A DNA stretch of 34,543 nt from an uncultured Pseudogracilibacillus sp. (GTDB taxonomy: Bacteria; Bacillota; Bacilli; Bacillales; Amphibacillaceae): contig CALGOZ010000095.1 in the NCBI GenBank assembly GCA_937960785.1, forward strand, positions 1-34,543. Reading direction: 5' to 3'. The translations under genes and the position numbers were made by a program. How positions within the stretch are numbered: the first letter of the stretch is position 1; every line of letters begins with the position of its first letter. The notes under the pieces were generated by a model. The model searched no databases. It worked only from the letters and a program-made list of their open reading frames with translations, and was not told where the DNA came from. Positions 15,690-23,860 of this stretch are shown here, piece by piece.

Positions 15690-16811
15690 ATGAACTCAAG
15701 GATTGATTTTTTATATTTAGATGAACAAGATATGATTGAAGCGGGCGTACTCGATATGAAAGCCTGTATAAACGAAATGGAAAAGGTATTCCATTTGCTT
15801 AGCTCTGGCGATTATATTATGGGAGGAAAAAATAATAATTCCCATGGTATGTTAATCAACTTTCCAGACAGTCCAACACATAAAGGTATGCCAAAGAACG
15901 GGCCGGATCGTCGGTTTATGGCAATGCCAGCTTATTTAGGTGGAGAGTATCGAGTAGCAGGTTGTAAATGGTACGGATCGAATATTGAGAATGTTAAAAA
16001 GGGACTCCCGCGTTCAATTTTAACGATGGTGTTAAATGATGTAGATACGGGAGCTCCATTATCCTTTCAATCGGCTAACTTATTAAGTGCCTGGAGAACT
16101 GGGGCGATTCCCGCAGTTGGAGTGAAGTATTTAGCGAATGAAGGTGCAGAAGTTCTAGCCTTAGTAGGTGCTGGCTCAATTGGTCATTCGAGTGCAGAGG
16201 CAATTTTAACTATTAGCAAACAAATTCAAAAGGTAAAAATTTTCGATGTAAATAGAGATACAGCTATATTGTTAAAAGAAAACTTATCTAACCACTTTCC
16301 GACCTTGACGATTGAAGTAGTTCAATCGATTGAAGAGGCTATAAGAGGAAGTGATATCGTTAATCTCGCTACTGCAGGAGAAGCTAATCCTAAAATTGAA
16401 GAAAAATGGGTAAAGCAAGGAGCTTTGTTTACTGTTTCTTCTAGTGGAGATTTTGAGGCTGATTTTGCGATTAATCGCATGAAGTTAGTCGTCGATAATT
16501 GGGCGATGTATGAGGCAACTTTAGATGAAGATAAGTATCCTTTTTATAATCCGACGATGGGAGTTATTGGAAGGCAACTGTTAGATTGGATCCATGAAGG
16601 TAAAATGACTTCAGATAGTGTGATAGAAATAGGTGATATTATAACAGGAAAAGAAGAAGGAAGGGAATCTGAAGACGACATTATTTTATTTGGTTTAGGT
16701 GGACAGCCAGTTTATGATGTAGCTTGGGCCTATCGTATTTATCAGAATGCAATAGAAAAAGGAATTGGCAAACGATTAAAGCTTTGGAATCAAGCTTATC
16801 AAGCACGATAA
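15690..16811 (+). CDS. Ornithine cyclodeaminase/mu-crystallin family enzyme (annotated elsewhere as tyramine oxidase subunit B-like)
   Basis: This is a 373-residue cytoplasmic NAD(P)-dependent enzyme of the OCD/mu-crystallin family. The Rossmann motif is VGAGSIG (159-165). The family substrate-binding pieces are KWYGSN (93-98), LPRSILTMVLNDVDTGAP (106-123) and LLSAWRTGAIPAVG (131-144), and LFGLGGQPVYDVAWA lies near the C-terminus. The N-terminal extension with GPDRRFMAMPAYLGG marks the subgroup often labelled tyramine oxidase subunit B; that label is historical and gives little functional information. AAAAGGAG precedes the ATG. It is probably co-transcribed with the symporter, implying that an imported amino acid is cyclised, deaminated or reduced. 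Confidence 0.85.
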   Translation: MNSRIDFLYLDEQDMIEAGVLDMKACINEMEKVFHLLSSGDYIMGGKNNNSHGMLINFPDSPTHKGMPKNGPDRRFMAMPAYLGGEYRVAGCKWYGSNIENVKKGLPRSILTMVLNDVDTGAPLSFQSANLLSAWRTGAIPAVGVKYLANEGAEVLALVGAGSIGHSSAEAILTISKQIQKVKIFDVNRDTAILLKENLSNHFPTLTIEVVQSIEEAIRGSDIVNLATAGEANPKIEEKWVKQGALFTVSSSGDFEADFAINRMKLVVDNWAMYEATLDEDKYPFYNPTMGVIGRQLLDWIHEGKMTSDSVIEIGDIITGKEEGRESEDDIILFGLGGQPVYDVAWAYRIYQNAIEKGIGKRLKLWNQAYQAR

Positions 16812-16821
16812 TCACCAATGA

Positions 16822-16857
16822 AAGCAGGTTAGGAAATATACCTAACTTGCTTTTTAT
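16822..16857 (+). terminator. Terminator of the symporter/cyclodeaminase operon
   Basis: AAGCAGGTTAGG (16822-16833) pairs with CCTAACTTGCTT (16841-16852) with one mismatch, then T's follow. The 210 bases from here to mrpG show no gene and no convincing hairpin for the leftward mrp transcript. Confidence 0.88.
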
Positions 16858-17065
16858 TTCATTTATTTGAGGAATTAGTTTTATACTGACCACTCGATAC
16901 TAAGTTAGATAATTTGAAATAAGCGATAAACAACTACAGTTTCATACGTTTACTAAGTGTTAGTCGTCGATTAATAAAGGTAACCAATTTTACAACATAG
17001 AGAAAAAACGAGACTTTCAACTAGGTTTAGACTTTTATTCTTATTTAAATATATGTTCGTATCTT

Positions 17066-17434
17066 CTACGATCGTTCAGTTTTTTCTCCAAAAAGCACCG
17101 GTCGTAATTCATCTTCCGCTGTTTGTTCAGCTAATTTCGTTTTTGAACGATAAGCCGCTCGTAAGACGAGGTGGCCAGAGACTGGAGCAGTCATAAAAAC
17201 AAAAGCAATTCCAAGTACTAAACGGATGCTAACATACCCTTCCCCTAACCAAACATACAAAAAGACACCAATTAATGTAATTAATACTGCTAATGTCGTT
17301 GTTTTCGTTGCGGCGTGAGCCCGTGAATAAACGTCGTAAAAGCGGATCATTCCGATTGCACTGACGACACTAATAATACTACCGAATAAAATAATAAGCG
17401 CACTAATTAATTTAACGATCTCGTTTACGCTCAA
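17066..17434 (-). CDS. mrpG: Na+/H+ antiporter subunit MrpG
   Basis: This 122-residue membrane protein with three spans is the last subunit of the Mrp complex. Family signatures are AIGMIRFYDVYSRAHAATKTTTL in the first half and FMTAPVSGHLVLRAAYRS in the second. I choose the TTG at 17434-17432, because AGAGGTG lies about 6 bases before it and the product then starts (M)SVNEIVKLIS; a GTG nine bases earlier is too close to that site. The start lies inside the end of mrpF, so translation is coupled. Confidence 0.93.
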   Translation of the reverse strand: MSVNEIVKLISALIILFGSIISVVSAIGMIRFYDVYSRAHAATKTTTLAVLITLIGVFLYVWLGEGYVSIRLVLGIAFVFMTAPVSGHLVLRAAYRSKTKLAEQTAEDELRPVLFGEKTERS

Positions 17435-17696
17435 TAATGACACCTCTTTCGATAAATTTGGAGAAGGAAATTGTGCTAATAAACGCTAAAATTCCTAAGA
17501 CAAGAATTACATCGAAAAACGTATAGGTCGAAAATAAAATTGAGACAATAGCAATCGCTGAAATTAAATTAACCCCAATGACATCCATCGCAATTACACG
17601 ATCTGGAAATGACGGTCCTATAATAATTCGAATAAATGTAATAACAATTGCAATCCCTACTAAAACGAGCGAGGTCATTAAAATCGAATCAATCAT
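17412..17696 (-). CDS. mrpF: Na+/H+ antiporter subunit MrpF
   Basis: This is a 94-residue, three-span subunit. The conserved GPSFPDRVIAMDVIGVN segment contains Asp32, the position shown to matter for antiport in Bacillus pseudofirmus MrpF. GGAGGTGA lies 6 bases before the ATG, inside the end of mrpE, and the ATGA overlap joins the two genes. Confidence 0.95.
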   Translation of the reverse strand: MIDSILMTSLVLVGIAIVITFIRIIIGPSFPDRVIAMDVIGVNLISAIAIVSILFSTYTFFDVILVLGILAFISTISFSKFIERGVIIERKRDR

Positions 17697-18178
17697 GTTC
17701 GGGTCACCTCCATAATCGCCTTTTCAAATCGTTTTAAAGACCTTTCTAAATCACCTTGATAACGATTAATATCCATGGCATGAACATAAATGACATCGCC
17801 GGCTTCATTTACTTCCATTACGACGGAACCCGGTGTTAAGGTTAGAAGTAATGAGAGGGTCGTCACTTCCCAATCGGATGTTAAAGTCGTTTTATAGGCA
17901 AAAATACCCGGCTCTAAATCTAGTTTCGGACTTAAAATATGTTTGATCACAACGATACTAGAATGGAAAATTTCCGAGGCAAAAATAAGTAATAATTGAA
18001 AAATTGCAAGTACCCGTCGTAAATAAAAGGAATGTCCAAAAAACCGTCGCATTAACCAAACGATAAAACTACCAATTAAAAAGCCCGTAAACGCCGTCTG
18101 TAACGTAACGACCTCTTCATCTTTTAACAAAATCCATAAGATTGCAATAAATAAATTTAACAAAAATTGTGCAGCCAA
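17693..18178 (-). CDS. mrpE: Na+/H+ antiporter subunit MrpE
   Basis: This is a 161-residue subunit with two or three N-terminal spans and a cytoplasmic domain (LTLTPGSVVMEVNEAGDVIYVHAMD near 113-137 is the family core). The start is the TTG at 18178-18176: AGGTGA is 5 bases upstream and the product then begins (M)AAQFLLNLFIA, as MrpE proteins usually do. A GTG nine bases earlier overlaps the ribosome binding site. The gene begins 10 bp after mrpD ends. Confidence 0.95.
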   Translation of the reverse strand: MAAQFLLNLFIAILWILLKDEEVVTLQTAFTGFLIGSFIVWLMRRFFGHSFYLRRVLAIFQLLLIFASEIFHSSIVVIKHILSPKLDLEPGIFAYKTTLTSDWEVTTLSLLLTLTPGSVVMEVNEAGDVIYVHAMDINRYQGDLERSLKRFEKAIMEVTRT

Positions 18179-18188
18179 CGATGTCACC

Positions 18189-19667
18189 TCACTTTTCTAA
18201 TACTGCATCAATATATAGTTCCGGATTCATTAAAACAGTCGCAGCATTCTCAATATACGGTGCAAGGAATTCTGAACCAATTCCTAAACTGAACGATATA
18301 GCAATTAGTGTTAATATAGGGATATATAACCTTTTGTAGATTGATCTTGTTTCCTCTTTTTCGATAATTGTTTCGCCCCAAAACACGTTCATAAAAATTC
18401 GCAGTAACGAATAAAGAACGATAAAGCTTGATAAAAACCCAAGTGTTAGTAGACTAAAGGATTTCGTTGTAATTGTTCCTTGGGCAATTAATATTTTCCC
18501 AAGAAAACCGCTTAAAGGTGGAATTCCCGCAAGGGCTAATACTGTAATGAAAAAACTCCATCCTAAAGTAGGATAGTAACGAATCAGTCCACTAATTTCA
18601 TCAAAGTGCTCTACCTTTGCAATGTAGATAATCGTTCCGATAAGTAAAAAGAGCAACGCCTTTACAAACATATCGTGAACTAAGTAAAAGATCGTACCAG
18701 ATAAAGCCGTAACGTCCATTACAGCTACACCGATTAAAATAAAGCCGACGGAAATAATGACATTATATGAAACGATATAACGCAAATTTCGATAAGCAAT
18801 GGCACCGACCATTCCACCAATTAATGTAAGTCCAGCCAAGACTCCGATAATGGTATGAGTAATTTCCGCCTTATGGTAAAACATTAAGGTAAACATACGG
18901 ATTATTGCATAAATTCCAACTTTCGTTAACAATGCACCGAATAGCGCTGCAATTGCTGTCGGTGGCGTACTATAAGAACCGGGTAACCAGTGATAAAGTA
19001 GTAAACCGCTTTTCAAACTAAAGACGACTAAAAAAAGCAAACTAATTACCGTAAGCAATGGAGTTTGGCCTACTTCTGCAATGCGTACAGATAAATGGGC
19101 CATATTTAACGTTCCTAAAGAACCGTATAAGTATGCGATTGCGATTAAAAACAATGAAGAAGAAATGACATTAATAGCAATATATTTTAGTGATTCAACA
19201 AGTTGTTCCCGTGATGCTCCAAGCGTCAATAATACGTAGGAAGCAAGGAGCATCACTTCAAAGGTAACGAATAAGTTAAATAAATCTCCTGTTAGAAAAG
19301 AACCGTTAACTCCAGCAATTAAAAAATGAACGAACGGATAGAAGTAAAGCCTCTCCCGTTTTGTTCCAATCGTATGAAAGGCATATAAAACAATAAGAAA
19401 GCTTACGATATTTGTTGTAAGAACTAATAGCATCGCAAAGGAATCTGCAACAAAGGTAATGCCAAACGGCGGTTGCCAGCTGCCGAAGTCGATGCGCACG
19501 ATTCCTTCTTTATATATATGGTGAAGGAGATAAAAGCTAATAATGGTATTAATAAGTAAGCTAATAAAAGTAATCGTTCGTTGCAACGAAATTCGCTCTT
19601 TTAAAAAAACGAGCAAAATCGCCGTAATAAGTGGGATAGCCATCGGTAGTACAACGATATTAGTCAT
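18189..19667 (-). CDS. mrpD: Na+/H+ antiporter subunit MrpD
   Basis: This is a 492-residue NuoN/M/L-like proton-channel subunit with about 14 spans. The key glutamate E137 sits in NLFVTFEVMLLASYVLL, matching the numbering of the well-studied Bacillus protein, and the second channel lysine region KSGLLLYHWLPGSYSTPPTA (about 218-237) is intact. GAGGGGATC precedes the ATG, which overlaps the end of mrpC by 8 bp. Confidence 0.97.
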   Translation of the reverse strand: MTNIVVLPMAIPLITAILLVFLKERISLQRTITFISLLINTIISFYLLHHIYKEGIVRIDFGSWQPPFGITFVADSFAMLLVLTTNIVSFLIVLYAFHTIGTKRERLYFYPFVHFLIAGVNGSFLTGDLFNLFVTFEVMLLASYVLLTLGASREQLVESLKYIAINVISSSLFLIAIAYLYGSLGTLNMAHLSVRIAEVGQTPLLTVISLLFLVVFSLKSGLLLYHWLPGSYSTPPTAIAALFGALLTKVGIYAIIRMFTLMFYHKAEITHTIIGVLAGLTLIGGMVGAIAYRNLRYIVSYNVIISVGFILIGVAVMDVTALSGTIFYLVHDMFVKALLFLLIGTIIYIAKVEHFDEISGLIRYYPTLGWSFFITVLALAGIPPLSGFLGKILIAQGTITTKSFSLLTLGFLSSFIVLYSLLRIFMNVFWGETIIEKEETRSIYKRLYIPILTLIAISFSLGIGSEFLAPYIENAATVLMNPELYIDAVLEK

Positions 19668-19998
19668 AATGATCCCCTCTTAACTCTCGTAAATCTGTTG
19701 ATTTCGTCCGTCGGTAAATATGATAGGCTAACACGAGGAAAAAGGCAGTGACCGCAAAGTTAATAACGATAGAAGTTAAAATTAAAGCTTGCGGTAACGC
19801 ATCCACATAAGCATCGCTTTCCTCACCGACAATCGGTACTGCATCCCCTTTAAAGCCTCCCATTACCATTAGAAGAAGATGAACGGCATGGGTTAAGACC
19901 GCAGCACCTAAAATTACTTGAATCATATTGTTTGAAAGTAATAAATATGTTGCAACGGTAATTAATATTCCGATGACGATGATCATTAATGTCTCCAT
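19660..19998 (-). CDS. mrpC: Na+/H+ antiporter subunit MrpC
   Basis: This is a 112-residue NuoK-like three-span subunit. The family segments LLSNNMIQVILGAAVLTHAVHLLLM and DALPQALILTSIVINFAVTAFFLVLAY are present. The ATG at 19998 is chosen because GAGG lies about 9 bases upstream and the protein then begins ETLMIIV as in relatives; an in-frame start 18 bases earlier would lie inside mrpB. One base separates it from the mrpB stop. Confidence 0.96.
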   Translation of the reverse strand: METLMIIVIGILITVATYLLLSNNMIQVILGAAVLTHAVHLLLMVMGGFKGDAVPIVGEESDAYVDALPQALILTSIVINFAVTAFFLVLAYHIYRRTKSTDLRELRGDHYD

Positions 19999-19999
19999 T

Positions 20000-20422
20000 T
20001 TAAACATCCTCTGCAATACTTAAAATAATCGTGACGACGACGCCCACTACGGCTAAAGCTACCCCTATTTCAAAAATGGTTACTGTCGAGAAATTAACGA
20101 CACCGTATACTGGCAATGTAAAGCTAATAATCGTCTGCGTTAAAAACGGTTCACCGAAAATAATCGCTCCTAATCCGGTTAGAACAACGATTCCTGCTCC
20201 TGTTGCACCGACGAGTTTAAAGTCGACAGGTAAACTTCGGCGAATCGTTTCGATATCGAAAGCAAGAAATAATAGGACAAAGCTAGAGGCAAGTACTAGT
20301 CCTCCGACAAACCCGCCTCCAGGTGCATCGGAACCGGAGAAGAACAAGTAAAGAGCGAGCGTTAAAATAATAAATACGACAACTTTTGTAACAGATTGTA
20401 AAATCACTTCATTAATCTTCAA
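20000..20422 (-). CDS. mrpB: Na+/H+ antiporter subunit MrpB
   Basis: This is a 140-residue four-span subunit. The hallmark SGSDAPGGGFVGGLVLASS lies at about residues 29-47. It starts with a TTG (20422-20420) within the last codons of mrpA, 9 bases after AAAGGAG; no in-frame ATG exists near it. The 11-bp overlap with mrpA implies coupled translation. Confidence 0.95.
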   Translation of the reverse strand: MKINEVILQSVTKVVVFIILTLALYLFFSGSDAPGGGFVGGLVLASSFVLLFLAFDIETIRRSLPVDFKLVGATGAGIVVLTGLGAIIFGEPFLTQTIISFTLPVYGVVNFSTVTIFEIGVALAVVGVVVTIILSIAEDV

Positions 20423-22805
20423 CGTTGCTCGCTCCTTTCCCGTTACGATATTTAATTAAAGAATAGACACCAATACCAGCGATAAAAAGTACGATTACTT
20501 CTAACATCGTATCAAACGCACGGAAATCCCCTAAAATCGTATTAACGATATTAGCCGCTCCGGCTAACTCATCGGATTTTTCAAAGAAGGTAGCGATCGT
20601 TTCAAAAAGACGATTGTTATTTACTGCTAGTGCAATTACCGTAAAAGTAGCACCGACCAAAATAGCAATGAACAAGTTTTTCCACTGGATTGGTTGACGT
20701 CGCTTTTCCCATTCGGGTAAAAAGTAAAACGCTAAGAGGAAAAGCGACGTCGTTACCGTCTCAACGACGAGTTGAGTTAACGCTAAATCCGGTGCTCGGA
20801 ATAAAACGAAAAACATTGCAATCGCAAAACCGATAAAACCGTTAATTAAAATTGCTGTAAGTCTCGATTTCGCAAGGGGAATTGCAATGGCTGCAACGAT
20901 AATCGTCCCTGCTAATAACCCGTCGAAGAGGTGGACAGGTTGATCGTTTTCAACTGATAAAAAGCTAATATCAGCAAGTAAAAATGAACTACCGAGTAAT
21001 AGAATGACAAAGACGAACAAATAAGTAAAATAATGACGTAAATAGCCGGTCATATATTTATTCGTCACATAATAGGCTAAATGATCACTATAATAAAGAA
21101 TCCGGTTATAGGCTCGGTCGAGCGACAACGTCTGTGGAAAAAAGAGAAAAACTTTTTTAAACCGGTGACGGAAATAAAATAGGAAAGTCCCGATTATAAT
21201 GATACCTAAAGTCATTAGTAACTCTGTATTCCAGCCGTTCCAATGAGCAATTTGCGCAAGTTCATCGACAACAATTTGTGGATGAATGCTTACAACAGCG
21301 GGCTTTAATATATAATCTCCTAAAATGTTAGGGAATACGAAACCAAGAATAACAAAACTAGCTAACACAATAGGTGAAATAAGCATACCAAAAGGTGGCT
21401 CTTTCGTATCTGGAGTGACGTTTCCTTGAACTTTACCTAAAAACGTTTCAAAGACAATCATCATGCTATAAACAAATGTAAAGATACTAGCAATCCAAGC
21501 GATGATTGGAAATAATGTCGCTAGCGCTTCACTTGAAAATAAGTCTAATTCACGAAGGTGTAACATCGCACTAAAGAACATTTCCTTACTTAAAAATCCG
21601 TTGAAAGGTGGAAGCCCGGCCATTGAGAAACTCCCAATTAATGCGACGGTAAAAGAAATCGGCATAAAGGCGATTAAGCCACCTAAGCGACGTAAATCCC
21701 TCGTACCTATTTGGAAATCGATAATTCCAATTACCATGAACAATGCACCTTTAAACGTTGCATGATTCATTAAGTGAAATAGTGCTGCAAAGGAAGCTTG
21801 TACTAATAATACGGTGGAAATCTTGATATCGGTCGCATAAGCTAACGAACCGACACCGAATAGACTCATAATAAGGCCGAGTTGACTAATTGTCGAATAA
21901 GCAAGTAAAGCTTTTAAATCCGTTTGACGAATCGCATTAAAAGCTGCCCACAATAATGTGAGAAGCCCGATTGAGGTCACAATCCAGAACCATATTTTTT
22001 CTCCACCGAAGACTGGAGTCGTTCGAGCGACGAGATAAATTCCTGCTTTCACCATCGTCGCTGAGTGGAGATAGGCACTAATAGGCGTCGGTGCTTCCAT
22101 CGCATCCGGTAACCAAATATGGAAAGGGAACTGAACAGATTTTGTAAAAGCTCCTAAGAGCAACAACACGATGATCGCGATAAATAGATTGCTATCCTGT
22201 AACACTTCTCGCTTAGCGATCATTTCTTGTATGCTAAAGGTACCTGTCACGGTATAGATCATTAAAAAGCTCGCTAACATTAAAAAGCCACCGAATACGG
22301 TAATGAGTAAAGATTTCTTTGCACCGTATCGGGAACCTTTTCGTTGGTACCAATACGCAATTAATAAAAAGGAGGAAATGCTCGTCAATTCCCAAAATAA
22401 ATAAAGACCGATTAAATGATCATTTAAGACGACCCCGAGCATACTTCCCATAAATAAAAGTAAATAAATATAAAAGTGACGTAACTGTTGATCTTTCGTC
22501 ATGTAATAAATGGAATATAAAATGACGAGTGTACCGATTCCAGTAATTAATAAACTAAATAAAAGACTTAAACCATCGAGATACGTCGTTAAATATATAT
22601 CGAAAGATGGAATCCACGGTATAGTAATTAACTCAGGCTGCAAAGACTTTCCTGAGAGTAATAATTGGAAGAAAAAAATAAACAAACTTATTGGAACGAA
22701 TAGTACGAACCAACCGAGATGGAGGCGAACGCGAAAACGAGTACTAAGTAGGATGAGCAATGCGACAAGAAAAGGTATGAAAATCACTACATGAATTGCA
22801 TACAA
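20412..22805 (-). CDS. mrpA: Na+/H+ antiporter subunit MrpA
   Basis: This is the large 797-residue NuoL-like subunit with about 20 spans plus the C-terminal MrpA-specific module. The channel glutamate is in LIGLYLFWELTSISSFLL (E139, equivalent to E140 in the literature numbering). KSVQFPFHIWLPDAMEAPTPISAYLHSATMVKAG, the NuoL-type lysine/histidine motif, follows at about 222-255. The C-terminal part includes the DUF4040-like FRAPDLALTQLVVETVTT. Translation starts at TTG 22805-22803, 10 bases after AAGGAGG; the nearby ATG is in a different frame that stops at once. It is the first gene of mrpABCDEFG, the complete group-1 gene order, used for cytoplasmic pH control and Na+ resistance. Confidence 0.97.
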   Translation of the reverse strand: MYAIHVVIFIPFLVALLILLSTRFRVRLHLGWFVLFVPISLFIFFFQLLLSGKSLQPELITIPWIPSFDIYLTTYLDGLSLLFSLLITGIGTLVILYSIYYMTKDQQLRHFYIYLLLFMGSMLGVVLNDHLIGLYLFWELTSISSFLLIAYWYQRKGSRYGAKKSLLITVFGGFLMLASFLMIYTVTGTFSIQEMIAKREVLQDSNLFIAIIVLLLLGAFTKSVQFPFHIWLPDAMEAPTPISAYLHSATMVKAGIYLVARTTPVFGGEKIWFWIVTSIGLLTLLWAAFNAIRQTDLKALLAYSTISQLGLIMSLFGVGSLAYATDIKISTVLLVQASFAALFHLMNHATFKGALFMVIGIIDFQIGTRDLRRLGGLIAFMPISFTVALIGSFSMAGLPPFNGFLSKEMFFSAMLHLRELDLFSSEALATLFPIIAWIASIFTFVYSMMIVFETFLGKVQGNVTPDTKEPPFGMLISPIVLASFVILGFVFPNILGDYILKPAVVSIHPQIVVDELAQIAHWNGWNTELLMTLGIIIIGTFLFYFRHRFKKVFLFFPQTLSLDRAYNRILYYSDHLAYYVTNKYMTGYLRHYFTYLFVFVILLLGSSFLLADISFLSVENDQPVHLFDGLLAGTIIVAAIAIPLAKSRLTAILINGFIGFAIAMFFVLFRAPDLALTQLVVETVTTSLFLLAFYFLPEWEKRRQPIQWKNLFIAILVGATFTVIALAVNNNRLFETIATFFEKSDELAGAANIVNTILGDFRAFDTMLEVIVLFIAGIGVYSLIKYRNGKGASNVED

Positions 22806-22917
22806 AAAGGTTTCCTCCTTAATCTACAAGTTGTTCTTTTATTAAATACCACTCTACAAACAGATGATTCCTATCGTTTCCTCTAATGTCTATATGTACA
22901 AAGTCATCTTCCTTAAT

Positions 22918-22946
22918 ATTATAACAGTGCAAAGGATATTTTAAAA
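22918..22946 (-). promoter_or_regulatory. Promoter of the mrp operon
   Basis: Reading leftward, an extended -10 (TGTTATAAT at 22926-22918) with a poor -35 (TTTTAA at 22946-22941, 17 bp away) lies about 110 bases before mrpA. The long leader shows no clear riboswitch-like structure to my eye. Confidence 0.5.
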
Positions 22947-23016
22947 TATTTTATTTATTGTAAACTTTATTATTCGCATAGAAAAAACATGATGAAATAA
23001 AGTTAATAGAAAAAAA

Positions 23017-23045
23017 TTGTCACTTCAAGTATAATGTATTAAAAT
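23017..23045 (+). promoter_or_regulatory. Sigma-A promoter of the USP-domain gene
   Basis: TTGTCA (23017-23022) and TAAAAT (23040-23045) with a 17-bp spacer, about 43 bases before the start. It is about 90 bp from the back-to-back mrp promoter. Confidence 0.65.
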
Positions 23046-23087
23046 GTCTTAGTCATATTTAAATTCGTTGTAGACGGGGTGAAGTCC

Positions 23088-23759
23088 TTGGGTAAAGTTA
23101 AAAGCCATATGGATGAACGGATATTAGTTTGTGTATATTATGGTCCAAATGGCGAACGTCTAATTAGGCGCGGTTATGAATTATCGAAATTTACGAACAG
23201 TCCTTTTTATGTATTAACTGTCGATCCTTTATCTTATGATGAGTTCGATGCAGAAAAAGCTAGTTACGTCGACGAATGGCGTCGCCTATCTAAAGAGCTA
23301 GGTGCGGAGAAGTTTATATTAAAAGATAATGAACCACGTCCTTTCGTAAAAGTAATTAAGGAAGTTGCGTATCAAAACAACATTACTCAAGTGATCATCG
23401 GTGAAACACCACAAAACCGTTGGGAAGAAATTACAAAAGGTTCCTTCGTAAACGTCTTGTTACGGGAATTAGTTTTTATCGATATCCATATCGTCTCCGT
23501 TGACCGAGCGTTAAAGACGACGGATGATGCGATGTTCGAAAAAGGAATACGCGGTTACTTAAAGAAACAAGGCGAAGCGTACGTTTTAAACTTTACGAAA
23601 GCGAAGGATAACTTGTTTGAAGGTGTTTTTTATAAAGAGATTGGTACAGACTTTAACAATGGAATTTTCAAATACGTTTGTGGTGGAAAGAGTCATCAAG
23701 TCCGCGTAGAAGAAGATGTCGTCGTTGAGGATATAAAAGAACCACCAAACATACAATAG
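23088..23759 (+). CDS. Orphan KdpD-type universal stress (USP) domain protein
   Basis: This 223-residue soluble protein has residues 8-133 resembling the nucleotide-binding USP domain found inside KdpD sensor kinases: DERILVCVYYGPNGERLIRRGYELS, then FYVLTVDPL, KVIKEVAYQNNITQVIIGETPQNRWEEI and DIHIVSVDR. No histidine kinase or K+-sensing membrane part follows. Instead there is a C-terminal module of about 80 residues (FEKGIRGYLKKQGEAYVLNF and KYVCGGKSHQVRVEEDVVVE) that I do not recognise. TTG 23088 is taken as start because GGGGTG is 8 bases upstream; an ATG at 23109 is the alternative. It is transcribed back to back with mrp, so a role in ion homeostasis is inferred. Confidence 0.75.
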   Translation: MGKVKSHMDERILVCVYYGPNGERLIRRGYELSKFTNSPFYVLTVDPLSYDEFDAEKASYVDEWRRLSKELGAEKFILKDNEPRPFVKVIKEVAYQNNITQVIIGETPQNRWEEITKGSFVNVLLRELVFIDIHIVSVDRALKTTDDAMFEKGIRGYLKKQGEAYVLNFTKAKDNLFEGVFYKEIGTDFNNGIFKYVCGGKSHQVRVEEDVVVEDIKEPPNIQ

Positions 23760-23794
23760 TAAAAGGACAATTATATAAAAGAAATTATAAATAG

Positions 23795-23833
23795 AAGGGA
23801 AGCAGTCGTTATTTACACTGTTTCCTCTTTTTT
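23795..23833 (+). terminator. Terminator between the USP-domain gene and the MATE gene
   Basis: GGAAGCAGT (23798-23806) and ACTGTTTCC (23817-23825) pair with one G-U, followed by a CTC and then T6. Confidence 0.8.
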
Positions 23834-23860
23834 GTCGTAAATATTATAGGAGGTGACAGT

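Noticed and set aside
16857..17065. Terminator for the mrp operon
   Set aside because: Short direct repeats (AAAGTCT) and a 4-bp hairpin were seen but no convincing stem with a T-tract.
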